Both the position numbers and the translations under genes were made by a program. 64,000 bases of DNA, from contig JAPPJY010000085.1 in the NCBI GenBank assembly GCA_028874335.1, positions 1 through 64,000 of the forward strand, in the 5' to 3' direction. The notes below the pieces were generated by a model, which saw only the letters and a list, made by a program, of their open reading frames with translations, did no database searches and was not told where the DNA came from. This stretch comes from Gemmatimonadota bacterium (lineage in GTDB: Bacteria; Latescibacterota; UBA2968; GCA-2709665). Of this stretch, positions 26,757-36,067 are shown piece after piece. Every line of letters starts with the position of its first letter. Positions within the stretch are counted from its first letter, which is position 1.

Positions 26757-27929
26757 GTGCTGCGCAGTCCTCACGCCCACGCCTGCTTCGAATTCCCATC
26801 CGGTCCGCCGAAGACCGGCTTCAAACGCCCCGACAGCCTCCAGAATTCCGGCATCGTCCACGTGCCCAAGGTTGGAAATCCGCACCATCCGGCCCCTGTA
26901 ATCGCCCAGCCCGCCGCCGACGACCACGCCGCACTCGCGCCGCATGGTTTCCATTAACGCGAGGCCGTCAACGCTTTCGGGCAGCAAAATCGCCGTCAGC
27001 GCGTTTGAAGGCCGCCGCGCGAAACAGGTCAGTCCCAGCGCCGCCGCGGACCGCCGCACCGCCCGCGCATGCCGGGCATGCCGCTCCCAGACCCGCGGGA
27101 TACCCTCCTCGCGGAGCATCTGCAGCGCGACCCGAAGCCCCGCCAGCAGCGTAACCGGCAGCGTGGCCGGCGCCCGTCCCTCCGCCATCGACCTCCTGTA
27201 ACCCTCCAGATCCCAATAGTATTTCGGAAGCCGGGACCTCCCGTACGCCTTCCATACCCGCGGCCCCACCGCCGCGATACCGATACCCGGAGGAAGCATC
27301 AGCCCCTTCTGGGACGCCGTGACCGCCAGGTCCACGTTCCACGCCTCCAGCGGCAGCGGGTGAGCCGCCACGCTGGAGACGCTGTCCACGACGAACAGCG
27401 CATCTGTTTCCCTTACGGTCTCGCCGATTGCGGCGATGTCGTGCAGGACGCCTGTCGAGGTCTCGCTGTGTGTGGCGAACACGGCCCGCAAACCGGGGTC
27501 GTCCCGCAGCGCCTCGGCCACGACCTGCGGGTCCACCGCCTCGCCCCAGGGAAACGCACGTTCGACCACCTCAACCCCGTAAGCCCGGCAGAGGTCCGTC
27601 CACCGCGCGCCGAACTGCCCCGCCTGCACGACCAGGGCCCGGTCTCCGGCACAGAGGGTATTGGCAACCGCGGCCTCCATCGCGCCCGTGCCCGAGCAGG
27701 AGAGGAGGAACACGTCACAGGACGTGGGATAGACCTCCTGTAGCCCCTGGACCGCGTTTCGAAGCAGCGCGGGGAATTCCGGGCCGCGGTGATAGACCGG
27801 GGTTCCGGCCATCGCGGTCTGGACCCTTTCGGGAATGGGTGTCGGACCGGGTGTAAAAAGCCGTTGCCGCTTCAGCCCATCGGGCGAACCGCGAAATTCG
27901 ACACACGCGGGACTATTCTTCAACGACAT
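26736..27929 (-). CDS. Class V aminotransferase (alanine-glyoxylate / serine-pyruvate / phosphoserine type)
   Basis: This 397-aa PLP enzyme begins MSLKNSPACVEFRGSPDGLK. Recognisable blocks are LFTPGPTPIPERV, LSCSGTGAMEAAVAN, VFATHSETSTGVLHDI, VDSVSSVAAHPL and the PLP-lysine motif VTASQKGLMLPPG. The start at 27929 overlaps the end of engB by 17 bp; longer in-frame sequence is engB read in another frame. Because serA follows, it probably transaminates phosphohydroxypyruvate in place of a classical SerC (inference); alanine-glyoxylate activity is an alternative. Confidence 0.85.
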   Translation of the reverse strand: MSLKNSPACVEFRGSPDGLKRQRLFTPGPTPIPERVQTAMAGTPVYHRGPEFPALLRNAVQGLQEVYPTSCDVFLLSCSGTGAMEAAVANTLCAGDRALVVQAGQFGARWTDLCRAYGVEVVERAFPWGEAVDPQVVAEALRDDPGLRAVFATHSETSTGVLHDIAAIGETVRETDALFVVDSVSSVAAHPLPLEAWNVDLAVTASQKGLMLPPGIGIAAVGPRVWKAYGRSRLPKYYWDLEGYRRSMAEGRAPATLPVTLLAGLRVALQMLREEGIPRVWERHARHARAVRRSAAALGLTCFARRPSNALTAILLPESVDGLALMETMRRECGVVVGGGLGDYRGRMVRISNLGHVDDAGILEAVGAFEAGLRRTGWEFEAGVGVRTAQHVLTADC

Positions 27930-28500
27930 CCCGGATCCACCTCCAGACAGCCTGCCTGCCCAGACCGGATACCGCCGAAAACGGTACGAGGTCGAATTCG
28001 CCCACCCCGGAAAGCAGTTCCCGCGTCCGGTCCAGCCGCGACTTCCGCCGGCTTCCCGGGAGCTTGTCAGCCTTGGTGGCAACCACCAGAAACGGACGGT
28101 CGAACTGCATAAGCCAGGCCGCCAACTCCACGTCGCTGGCCGTCGGATCGTGTCGGGCATCCATCAGATGCAAGATGCCGCGCAATGAGGTCCGCGTATC
28201 CAGATATCCGTTGATCAGTTCGGCCCACTGCCGGCGCTCCTGCAGCCCCCGCTTTGCGTAACCGTAACCGGGCAGATCCACGAAATGCAGCGCCCCGTTG
28301 ACGCGGTAGTAGTTGAGGGTACGCGTCTTGCCCGGCGTCTTGCTGATGCCCGCCAGTTGCCTGCGGTTCAACAGCCGGTTGAGCAGGGAGGATTTCCCCA
28401 CGTTCGAACGGCCGGCGAAGGCGATTTCCGGCAGTCCTTCCATTGGCAGCCGGTCCGGATGGGCGACGCTGGTCACAAAATCGGCGGAACGGATCTGCAT
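27913..28500 (-). CDS. engB: Ribosome biogenesis GTPase EngB/YsxC/YihA
   Basis: This 195-aa small GTPase is involved in 50S subunit assembly. Motifs: G1 GRSNVGKSS, G2 region TPGKTRTLN, G3 DLPGYGYAK, G4 TKADKL and G5-like PFSAVSG. The length and the FVDLPGYGYAKRG block are typical of the family. It follows clpX behind a terminator and overlaps the aminotransferase start by 17 bp. Confidence 0.95.
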   Translation of the reverse strand: MQIRSADFVTSVAHPDRLPMEGLPEIAFAGRSNVGKSSLLNRLLNRRQLAGISKTPGKTRTLNYYRVNGALHFVDLPGYGYAKRGLQERRQWAELINGYLDTRTSLRGILHLMDARHDPTASDVELAAWLMQFDRPFLVVATKADKLPGSRRKSRLDRTRELLSGVGEFDLVPFSAVSGLGRQAVWRWIRDVVEE

Positions 28501-28536
28501 AACGGGCAGCCGGGTACGTGTTCATTGCCGGACACA

Positions 28537-28564
28537 TAGAAAACCGGGGCAATGGACCCCGGTT
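28537..28564 (-). terminator. Intrinsic terminator after clpX
   Basis: AACCGGGG (28542-28549) pairs with CCCCGGTT (28557-28564) around a 7-nt loop, followed on the minus strand by TTTTCTATG. It lies 30 bp past the clpX stop and separates clpP-clpX from engB. Confidence 0.7.
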
Positions 28565-28594
28565 CCGAAGGCGCACGAAACGATAGAGCCGATC

Positions 28595-29836
28595 CTACGC
28601 GCTTTTCTTCTCTTCAATGTGAAGGCGGGGTTTGGACTTGCCGGCCACCATTTCCTTCGTGACCACAATCCGCTTGCGATCCGGGGAGGACGGAAGGTCG
28701 TACATCAGATCGATCATGATGTCCTCCAGAACGGAACGCAACCCCCTGGCGCCCGTACCCTTCTGGACGGTTCGCCGCACCACCTCGTTCAGGGCCCCGT
28801 CTTCGAATTCGAGATCGGCGCCATCCATTTCGAACAATTTCTGATACTGCTTGGTGATTGCATTCTTCGGCTCGGTCAGAATCTTGTACAATGCACTTTC
28901 ATCGAGATCGCTCAGGGAGCACGTTATGGGCAGCCTGCCGACCAGCTCGGGAATCAGGCCGTACCTGATGAGGTCCTCCGGCTCCACCTCGGCAAAGAAC
29001 GCACCCGCGTTCCGTTTTTCCCCGGGACCGTCCTTCGCGCCGAAACCGATGGTCTTTTCACCAATCCGGTTGCTGATAACCTCCTCCAGGCCGTCGAATG
29101 CGCCGCCGCATATAAACAGAATATTTCGCGTATTCACCTGGATCAGGGGCTGCTCGGGGTGTTTCCGTCCTCCCTTCGGCGGAATGCTGGCAACGGTGCC
29201 CTCGAGGATTTTCAACAGGGCCTGCTGCACGCCCTCCCCCGATACGTCGCGGGTAATCGACGGATTGGCCGCCTTCCTCGAAATCTTGTCGACTTCGTCC
29301 AGGTAGAGAATGCCCATTTCCGCCTGCGCCACGTCGTAGTCGGCCGCCTGCAGCAGGCGGACCAGGATATTCTCAACGTCTTCGCCCACGTATCCGGCTT
29401 CCGTGAGAATGGTCGCGTCCGCGATGGAGAACGGAACGTCCAGGATGCGCGCGAGCGTCTGGGCAAGCAGGGTCTTCCCGGTTCCGGTGGGCCCGACGAG
29501 CAGAATATTGCTCTTTTCGAGCTCAACGTCGTCCGTGATGACGCGGGACCGGATCCGCTTATAGTGATTGTAGACGGCGACGGAAAGCGTGCGCTTGGCC
29601 GCCTCCTGCCCGATCACGTAATCGTCGAGCCGGGTTTTGATCGTCGCCGGTTTGGGTAGCTTCTGCCGCGACGAAACCGGCTTCTGCCTGGCGTCCTCCT
29701 GCAGCACTTCGTTGCAAAGTTTGACGCAGTCGCTGCAAATGTGCACCGAAGTCCCCGTGATGATCTTGTCGACCTGGTCGTTGCCCTTGTCGCAGAAAGA
29801 GCACCGCACCTCGGCTCTGGAAGTTCGTCGCTTCAT
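28595..29836 (-). CDS. clpX: ATP-dependent Clp protease ATP-binding subunit ClpX
   Basis: This 413-aa AAA+ unfoldase has the N-terminal zinc-binding domain ([10 protein letters not shown] ... CSDCVKLC), Walker [16 protein letters not shown], Walker [11 protein letters not shown], and the ClpP-docking loop in the IGFGA region. It feeds tagged substrates to ClpP. The order tig-clpP-clpX is the classical arrangement, and all three genes are spaced by about 50-60 bp. Confidence 0.97.
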   Translation of the reverse strand: MKRRTSRAEVRCSFCDKGNDQVDKIITGTSVHICSDCVKLCNEVLQEDARQKPVSSRQKLPKPATIKTRLDDYVIGQEAAKRTLSVAVYNHYKRIRSRVITDDVELEKSNILLVGPTGTGKTLLAQTLARILDVPFSIADATILTEAGYVGEDVENILVRLLQAADYDVAQAEMGILYLDEVDKISRKAANPSITRDVSGEGVQQALLKILEGTVASIPPKGGRKHPEQPLIQVNTRNILFICGGAFDGLEEVISNRIGEKTIGFGAKDGPGEKRNAGAFFAEVEPEDLIRYGLIPELVGRLPITCSLSDLDESALYKILTEPKNAITKQYQKLFEMDGADLEFEDGALNEVVRRTVQKGTGARGLRSVLEDIMIDLMYDLPSSPDRKRIVVTKEMVAGKSKPRLHIEEKKSA

Positions 29837-29898
29837 ACATTCACCCAGGATAACGCAATCGTGGATGTTGGGCGTTTTTGTCGCCGAACTGCAACCGT

Positions 29899-30513
29899 TT
29901 ACTCGTCGTCCTCAATCGCCAGACTTTCTTCCTTGCTTGGCGCCAGTACCTCATCGATCACGCCGTATTCCATGGCCTCGGCGGCGGACATGAAGAAATC
30001 CCGGTCTGCATCCTTGGCGACCCGCTCTATCGGCTGCCCGGTCTGTTCCGCCAGGATCTCGTTCAGCCTGTCCCGCCACTGGAGGATTTCTTTGGCGTGA
30101 CGTTCCACGTCGGAAGCCTGTCCGCCCGCGCCGCCCATGGGCTGATGGACCAGGATCCTGGAGTTCGGGAGGGCGCGACGCTGTCCCCTGGTGCCTCCGG
30201 CGAGGAGTACGGCGGCGATACTGAATGCCTGTCCGACGCACACGGTTTCAACCTCGTTGGGCACGTACTGCATGGTATCGTAAATCGCCAGCCCGGCCGT
30301 AATGCTGCCACCGGGCGAATTGATATACAGCCGAATGGTCTTTTCCGGCGATTCCGAACTGCAGAACAGCATCTGCGCAATCACCAGGTTTGCGATGGTA
30401 TCGTTAATTGGAAACCCGATGAAGATTATATTGTCCCGCAAGAGACGGGAGAAGATGTCGTAAGACCGTTCGCCGAGCCCCGTCTTCTCCAATACCATGG
30501 GTACAAGTGCCAT
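29899..30513 (-). CDS. clpP: ATP-dependent Clp protease proteolytic subunit ClpP
   Basis: This 204-aa serine protease subunit forms the tetradecameric chamber. The catalytic Ser is in [15 protein letters not shown] (usual form GQAASM), His in [10 protein letters not shown], and Asp in the [18 protein letters not shown] block. [12 protein letters not shown] forms the oxyanion strand. The A-to-F and M-to-I changes around the active serine are unusual but the triad is intact. It is followed by clpX. Confidence 0.96.
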   Translation of the reverse strand: MALVPMVLEKTGLGERSYDIFSRLLRDNIIFIGFPINDTIANLVIAQMLFCSSESPEKTIRLYINSPGGSITAGLAIYDTMQYVPNEVETVCVGQAFSIAAVLLAGGTRGQRRALPNSRILVHQPMGGAGGQASDVERHAKEILQWRDRLNEILAEQTGQPIERVAKDADRDFFMSAAEAMEYGVIDEVLAPSKEESLAIEDDE

Positions 30514-30565
30514 AAGCGTGTGCTCTCCCTCCCTCTCCTTGCCGAAATCCGTATCGCGGGCCGTC

Positions 30566-31873
30566 CTATTTCGCCTCGACGTCTTCGATTTCCGCGTGTT
30601 CGATCAGTAGATCGAACGTCTTTTCCGTCAGCAGGTTGGACTCGATTCGTTCGATCTGGTCCGAACGCTTGAGTATCTGGCGGAGTTGCTCGCGTTCCGT
30701 GTTGTATCGACGCGACATGACGTCGAGCTGGCGGTCCACGTCCGCCGCTTCCACCACCAGATCTTCCTGCTTCTGAATGGCTTCCAATAATAGATGACGC
30801 TTCAACCCGCGAATGGTGCCCTCCCGGCCTTCGCGGCGGAGCGCTTCTTCATCGATTTCGTGGTCGTGCCCCTCGTGTTCCTTCTTCTGATTCTCCACCA
30901 GCGTGTCGAGCGCGTCCTCGATCATGGTCTCAGGGAGATCGAACGCGTTCTTTCGAATCAGCTCGTCGACGATGTGGCCCTCGAGGTAGCGACGCGAGGC
31001 GAAGTCCGCCTGCGCCTTGAGGTCCGTCCGGATCTGAGCCCTGAATTCATCGAGGGACTCGAACTGACCCTGGTCCCGGGCGAACTCGTCGTCCAGTTCC
31101 GGCAGCGTGCGTTCCCGGATCTCCCTTGCGGAGAACATCATGCGGATCTCACGTCCCTCCTCGTGATGGGCGCCGCCGGCGTGGGCTTCGTGTTCGTCTC
31201 CCTCCGCATGCGTCAGCCGAATCTGCCGGGTTTCGCCCGTGGAGATGCCCACGAGCTGGTTGTCGAGGTCGTGGTTGGCGTTGTTCCCGCCAATATGAAA
31301 CGGCCGCTCTTCCTGTTTGCGGCCGATAATCGGCAGCCCGTTCTCATCCAGTTCCTGAAGATCCGCAACGACAACGTCGCCTGATTCCGCAGGCCGGTCG
31401 ACTTCCTGCTCCGTGGCGTTCTGTTCCCGGACGCGCTGGAGTTGCTCTTCGATATCGGCGTCGGCGACTTCGAATACGGGGCGGGTGGTTTTCAGGCCCC
31501 GGTAATCCTGTACGACGATTTCGGGCTTGACATCGACAGAAGCCGTGAACTTCAGCGGCTGTCCCTCTTCGTAGTTCACGTCTTCGATGGTGGCTTCCGA
31601 GATGGGAGTCAGTCCCTCCGATCGGCTGGCCTCACGGTAGTACTCCTGAATCACCTCCTGCAGTACCTCGCCCTGGATCGCCTTGCCGAACCGCTTTTTA
31701 ACCAGGTTCACAGGTATCTTTCCCTTGCGAAAACCCGGCAAATTCAACGATTTACTGTAATTCTTGTATGCGGTCTCAAATCGCCGGCGCACGTCTTCGT
31801 CCGGTACCTCGACCTCGAGCGTCCTGCGCCACGTATCCGCCTCTGAAACGGTCACCTTCATGACGTCCGGCAT
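30566..31873 (-). CDS. tig: Trigger factor (ribosome-associated chaperone, PPIase)
   Basis: This 435-aa protein starts [20 protein letters not shown]. The ribosome-binding signature appears as [21 protein letters not shown] central FKBP-like region follows, with a His-rich insert ([15 protein letters not shown]), then the long helical C-terminal arms. The His-rich insert is a lineage-specific feature that may bind metal (inference). It is first in the tig-clpP-clpX block, with the clpP start 52 bp downstream. Confidence 0.93.
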   Translation of the reverse strand: MPDVMKVTVSEADTWRRTLEVEVPDEDVRRRFETAYKNYSKSLNLPGFRKGKIPVNLVKKRFGKAIQGEVLQEVIQEYYREASRSEGLTPISEATIEDVNYEEGQPLKFTASVDVKPEIVVQDYRGLKTTRPVFEVADADIEEQLQRVREQNATEQEVDRPAESGDVVVADLQELDENGLPIIGRKQEERPFHIGGNNANHDLDNQLVGISTGETRQIRLTHAEGDEHEAHAGGAHHEEGREIRMMFSAREIRERTLPELDDEFARDQGQFESLDEFRAQIRTDLKAQADFASRRYLEGHIVDELIRKNAFDLPETMIEDALDTLVENQKKEHEGHDHEIDEEALRREGREGTIRGLKRHLLLEAIQKQEDLVVEAADVDRQLDVMSRRYNTEREQLRQILKRSDQIERIESNLLTEKTFDLLIEHAEIEDVEAK

Positions 31874-32009
31874 CCTTCCGACGCGTGCATGTTCAGGTTG
31901 TATTCCTCAAAACGATCCAAACGCAAATGATAAGCAAATGCTGCGGAATTGTCAATTCGTTTGCCGTAACTCCGGGGCTGCGCGGGAAAGAACCCTTTCA
32001 ACCGGCCCC

Positions 32010-32042
32010 GAAAAAAAATCCGGACACGACTTCTGCCCGGAT
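32010..32042 (-). terminator. Strong intrinsic terminator after the radical SAM gene
   Basis: On the minus strand ATCCGGGCA pairs with TGTCCGGAT (9 bp, one G-U) around a 7-nt loop, followed by a run of eight T. It lies 27 bp past the radical SAM stop and insulates it from tig. Confidence 0.85.
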
Positions 32043-32068
32043 CGGTTCGACGTCTGAGGGCGGTACGC

Positions 32069-34006
32069 TCAGGAGGACACCGGCTCCCGTGTGTCGGGCG
32101 CCGCGATGATCTTGCGAATGGCGTCCTCTTCGGAGCCGCAGCATCCGTTGCCGTCATGATTACCGTCTATGACGGGAAGCTCGAGTTCGCCGTCTTCCGT
32201 CTCCCGGACCCGCAGTGTGTGTTCCGCCCCCGGAAGCGGCATGTCGCGGTTGCCCGCAAAGATGGGGTGCCGGCCCCTCGTCTTGAACCAGTCCGCCGTT
32301 GAGGCGGTCATATGCATATTCTCTATGATCTGTCGCCAACCGACCCCCGTGTTGTACGCGCAGAAGGAGATTTCGCCTTCCTGGGTACCGTAAGGGATCA
32401 CGCACATTTCAGTCCGGCGGAAATCGTAGGTCCACAGGTCCTGGAACCACATTCCGCCCACCCACATGATGCGCCATTGCCTGTCGTCCGGCCTCGGACC
32501 GCCGCTGATGGAACCCCCCACCCTGCGGTCCAGTATGCGCGCGAGATCCTGAATGCCGAACCCGGCCGGCGCTTTCCGCGGGTTGAAATTCCGAAGCAGC
32601 GACATGCCCACCTGCATCTTGATCCATCCGGGGTCGCGCGCGGTGTCCGTCATCACCTCGATGTCCTTCATGAACTGTTCCTGGTTGAAGAACTGGGTAA
32701 TGGACGCCCACTGCCTGGTCTTCTCGTTCACGACAATATGGACGGCGGAACCGCAATTGGGATGGCAGGAGCAGGTCTGACCCCCGAACTCAACGTCCTG
32801 CCCGCGCAGATGGTCGGCAAGCGTGGTAAACAGCGTCCCCGAACCCAGGGGGTACCAATCCCGGTGGGCGTCGATCTTCCCCCCTGACCACGACTGGAGA
32901 TCGTGGGCGAGGTGTGAAATGGTATAGCGCTGCCGATGCCGCATCTCGTCGGAGATATCCTCGTCGCGCCCGGTAAACGAAACGGGCTGGAAGGAAATCG
33001 AACCGACCTTGTCGCTGTTGTCGATGCAGAACTGGAGAATCGGCCCTACCTGATCGTTGTTGATGGAGTTCAAAACGGTCGTGACGGGCGTGATATCGAC
33101 ACCGGCGCGGGAGAGGTTCTCCATAGCCAGCAGCTTGGCGTCGAACAGATTGGAAATGTGCCGGTGCTGATTGGCCTCATTGGTTACGCCGTCGAACTGC
33201 AGGTACGCCATGTCGAAACCGGCCGCCTTCGCCTCGAACGCGAAATCCGGTTCTTTGGCGAAGCGAAGCCCGTTGGTCGCCGCCTGCACGCACCAGTATC
33301 CGACCTCTTTGGCATACCGGCACGCGTCGAGAAAATGGGGCGAAATCGTGGGTTCTCCGCCCGAAAACTGTACCGACATCTGACGGCGCGGCTTGAAGGA
33401 AATCGATGCGTCCAGGATCCGCTTTACGTCGTCCATCGTCAGTTCGTGGACGTAACCGACCTGGTTCGCGTCCATGAAACAGGGATTGCACATCATATTG
33501 CAGCGGTTGGTCAGGTCGATCGTCAGCACCGCCCCCCGCCCGTATTTGATGCTGGACGTGCCGTGGCGGTGGATGTGTTCGTCTCCCCAGGTGCTGTAAT
33601 CACGCCCCGGAAACCGGTTTTCTATAATGCGCGTAAATTCCGGATCGATTGAGAGTACGTCCTCATACGGGCCATGGACCGAACACGTCTTCCGCATCAG
33701 AATGCATCCGTTTTCCTCGAGGATCTGCGCCTTGATCTCACCGGGATTGCCGTGCACGAGTTCCCCAATGTCCCGGGTGCCTTCGATGATGGCGGTCCGG
33801 ACCTCCTTCACGCAATCGGGACACAGCGAATCGGTTTCACGCGGAAAACCGAGTGTGGGCATGGACCGCTGATAGCTCTTCAACAGCGGCGCCGACGCCC
33901 ATTCAGGCTGGAATGGCTGACCCTCGGGGAGCCTGGTATTCACGCTCTGGAAGACATTCCAGGCGACGTTGGCTGCCCCCGAAACGACGCGGTCGCGAAA
34001 ACTCAT
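32069..34006 (-). CDS. Radical SAM protein resembling the Tes / MJ0619 family
   Basis: This 645-aa protein has an N-terminal Cys pair LCPDC (about residue 62) and KTCSVHGPYEDV, the arrangement seen before the barrel in archaeal tetraether lipid synthase (Tes) and its MJ0619-like relatives. The radical SAM motif is TNRCNMMCNPCFMDANQ (about 168-175), with FSGGEPTISP for SAM binding. A later Cys set, TCSCHPNCGS, could hold an auxiliary cluster. The C-terminal extension, including GNGCCGSEED, is extra. Known Tes proteins join lipid tails through C-C bonds; bacterial homologues have been linked to membrane-spanning lipids. Family resemblance is seen; lipid function is inference. It is followed by a strong terminator. 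Confidence 0.75.
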   Translation of the reverse strand: MSFRDRVVSGAANVAWNVFQSVNTRLPEGQPFQPEWASAPLLKSYQRSMPTLGFPRETDSLCPDCVKEVRTAIIEGTRDIGELVHGNPGEIKAQILEENGCILMRKTCSVHGPYEDVLSIDPEFTRIIENRFPGRDYSTWGDEHIHRHGTSSIKYGRGAVLTIDLTNRCNMMCNPCFMDANQVGYVHELTMDDVKRILDASISFKPRRQMSVQFSGGEPTISPHFLDACRYAKEVGYWCVQAATNGLRFAKEPDFAFEAKAAGFDMAYLQFDGVTNEANQHRHISNLFDAKLLAMENLSRAGVDITPVTTVLNSINNDQVGPILQFCIDNSDKVGSISFQPVSFTGRDEDISDEMRHRQRYTISHLAHDLQSWSGGKIDAHRDWYPLGSGTLFTTLADHLRGQDVEFGGQTCSCHPNCGSAVHIVVNEKTRQWASITQFFNQEQFMKDIEVMTDTARDPGWIKMQVGMSLLRNFNPRKAPAGFGIQDLARILDRRVGGSISGGPRPDDRQWRIMWVGGMWFQDLWTYDFRRTEMCVIPYGTQEGEISFCAYNTGVGWRQIIENMHMTASTADWFKTRGRHPIFAGNRDMPLPGAEHTLRVRETEDGELELPVIDGNHDGNGCCGSEEDAIRKIIAAPDTREPVSS

Positions 34007-34149
34007 CTGAAGGTCCCTTCAAAATGGTCCAAATGAACCCGTTTCCACGTTGTGGAACGTAGAGTTACGGCAATACCGGATGGCCAATGCGAGAGGCAAA
34101 GAGAATATAAACAAAAACGTATTGCCGTCAAGCGCTTCGTGTTCAGTAG

Positions 34150-34929
34150 TTACACTCGTTGCTGCATAATTCGTTTCATATTTCCCCCGAAGATTCCCTT
34201 GCGCTGCGGCGCCGTGATTGCCGCTCCCAACACCTTGCCCACCCCGGCCTCCATCGACACATCCGTCGCAAACAGCACACGGGCCGCCCCCAACTCGCGC
34301 ACGGCCATCTCGATGAACCCGTCGTCGTTCAGGCTTCCGCTGGTGTCCACGTAGACGTTCGGGACATCCCGCAGCGTCTTGATCGCCCACTCCCAGTCTC
34401 CCACGATCGGATGCCCCTCGATAATGGCAACTTCCGGATACAGTCGCGCCAGCCGCGCAAAGTCCCCACTGTCCGAGCGGTACGTCTGCCATGGCCTGCC
34501 GGAAACCGGCGTCTGCTTTCCCCCGTGGTGAAGAATCGGCACCCCCAGATCGATGCACCGCTCCACAATGGGCAACACCACGGGGTCCCAGCACCTGCAC
34601 TGGTTGTAAAGCTTCACGCCCATCATACCGTGCTTCAGAATACACCGGTCGATTTCATCCTTCGCTTCGTTTCGGAACCGGGGATCCAGAAATACATACC
34701 CCAGAATGCGATCGGGAAACCGCCGCATGGCGTGCAGGACGCTGTCGTTCACCTCCCGCATGCCGTCCGGCCGGGGGTTTTCCAATCCCTGAATCGGTAT
34801 CGAACAGCAAAGCTGATCGATCTCCAGCCGGTCCGCCGCTTCGATCACCACGCTGTCGTCGGTCCATTTGCCCCTCCAGCCCACGGATGCGAGATGACCG
34901 GCGACGTGCATATGCGCATCGATCCGCAT
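34150..34929 (-). CDS. Amidohydrolase family protein (Amidohydro_2, TIM barrel)
   Basis: This 259-aa protein starts MRIDAHMHVAGH, with metal ligands H6 and H8 of the DxHxH motif. Further ligands are likely in GVKLYNQ, PILHHGG, IEGHPIVGD and LFATDVSME. Such enzymes hydrolyse or decarboxylate cyclic or aromatic acids and lactones. The ATG at 34929 has AGGA about 10 bases upstream; a longer frame to 34986 lacks support. It is divergent from the acetamidase-like gene. Substrate is unknown. Confidence 0.82.
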   Translation of the reverse strand: MRIDAHMHVAGHLASVGWRGKWTDDSVVIEAADRLEIDQLCCSIPIQGLENPRPDGMREVNDSVLHAMRRFPDRILGYVFLDPRFRNEAKDEIDRCILKHGMMGVKLYNQCRCWDPVVLPIVERCIDLGVPILHHGGKQTPVSGRPWQTYRSDSGDFARLARLYPEVAIIEGHPIVGDWEWAIKTLRDVPNVYVDTSGSLNDDGFIEMAVRELGAARVLFATDVSMEAGVGKVLGAAITAPQRKGIFGGNMKRIMQQRV

Positions 34930-35150
34930 GCCTGCTGTTCCTGTTCGAAAGACCCTGCCGCAAGACCTTGACGCTCCGATTTCCAATCCCTATTATGCCT
35001 CACCCGGGACGGATAAACAAGTGATTTTCATGTGATTTCAGTTTCAACCGAGACAACGCGTTACCGGTGGCGCCCGCCGGCAAACACCCTGATGCGGGCG
35101 CGGAAAGATGGTCGCGGATGCGCCACCGGTTTCAGAACAGGAGAATTCCC

Positions 35151-36053
35151 ATGCGCCGATTTACCCGAAAACCGTACCTGACAGGGTCCGAAGCGGTCGA
35201 ACGCGGCCAGGTTCGCGGCACGATCCAACTCGGCGAAACGCTCGTCATCGAAACACCCGGCGGCGCCGACGGCGATCTGAAGCCCGGCGTGATTCCCGAA
35301 ACCACCACGCCGCGCGGCTCCCGCCAGGGAGGTCCGTTTCTTATAGATGGCATTGAACCCGGCGACTGGGTCTCCATTGAAGTCATTGATATCGAAGTGG
35401 GCCCCTTCGGTTATTACAACAACGGCGGACCGTTTCGAGGCAGCCTGCGTTCGGTCGCTCCTGTCAAGGACGGGCTCCTGCACTTCCCGCCGGACTTCGT
35501 GGTTCCGGTCCGCCCGATGATCGGCGTGATGCAACTGGCGCCCGTCTCCCAGGATACGGGCCCTTGGAACCACGGCGGCAACATGGACTTCAATTCCATC
35601 TGTCCCGGCAGCACCGTGCATATCCGCGCGCAACGATACGGCGGTCATTTCTACGTGGGCGACGTCCACGCCCGCATGGGCGACGGCGAACTTACCGGCA
35701 CCGGCGTGGAAATCGACTCCGCGCTCACGCTGCGATTCGATCGCTCGCCGGGTTTTCCCGCGGGCGGGCCTGTCGTGGAAACCGCCGGCGAGGTCCTCAC
35801 CAGCGGTATGGGCGCGAACTGGGAAGAAGCGTTGAAAATCGCCTGGACAGATATGGTCGGTCTCATCGCTGACCGTTACGACACGACCGTGGAACACGCC
35901 AACCTGATTGTGGGTACGATCGGCGACGCGCGGCCGGGGTACGCGGCCGGCCAGCTGAATACCCGGGGTTTCAGAAGAGAAAATGCGTACGTTACCTGCC
36001 AGATCGGCATCACGAAGGACCTGAACAGGACCGGGCGTCCGTTCGAGCCGTAA
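35151..36053 (+). CDS. Acetamidase/formamidase family protein
   Basis: This 300-aa protein has the FmdA_AmdA family block GPWNHGGNMD and GDVHARMGDGELTGTGVE, with YYNNGGPFRG and the C-terminal VGTIGDARPG. Members hydrolyse short amides to ammonia and the acid. ATG at 35151 has ACAGGAG 8 bases upstream. The heparinase-like gene begins 15 bp downstream, so the two are co-transcribed; release of acetate or formate from an N-acylated sugar is one possible role (inference). Confidence 0.88.
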   Translation: MRRFTRKPYLTGSEAVERGQVRGTIQLGETLVIETPGGADGDLKPGVIPETTTPRGSRQGGPFLIDGIEPGDWVSIEVIDIEVGPFGYYNNGGPFRGSLRSVAPVKDGLLHFPPDFVVPVRPMIGVMQLAPVSQDTGPWNHGGNMDFNSICPGSTVHIRAQRYGGHFYVGDVHARMGDGELTGTGVEIDSALTLRFDRSPGFPAGGPVVETAGEVLTSGMGANWEEALKIAWTDMVGLIADRYDTTVEHANLIVGTIGDARPGYAAGQLNTRGFRRENAYVTCQIGITKDLNRTGRPFEP

Positions 36054-36067
36054 CAGGAGTCCATTTT

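Noticed and set aside
27930-28160. N-terminal extension of the class V aminotransferase
   Set aside because: It is engB read in another frame; the family N-terminus begins at 27929.
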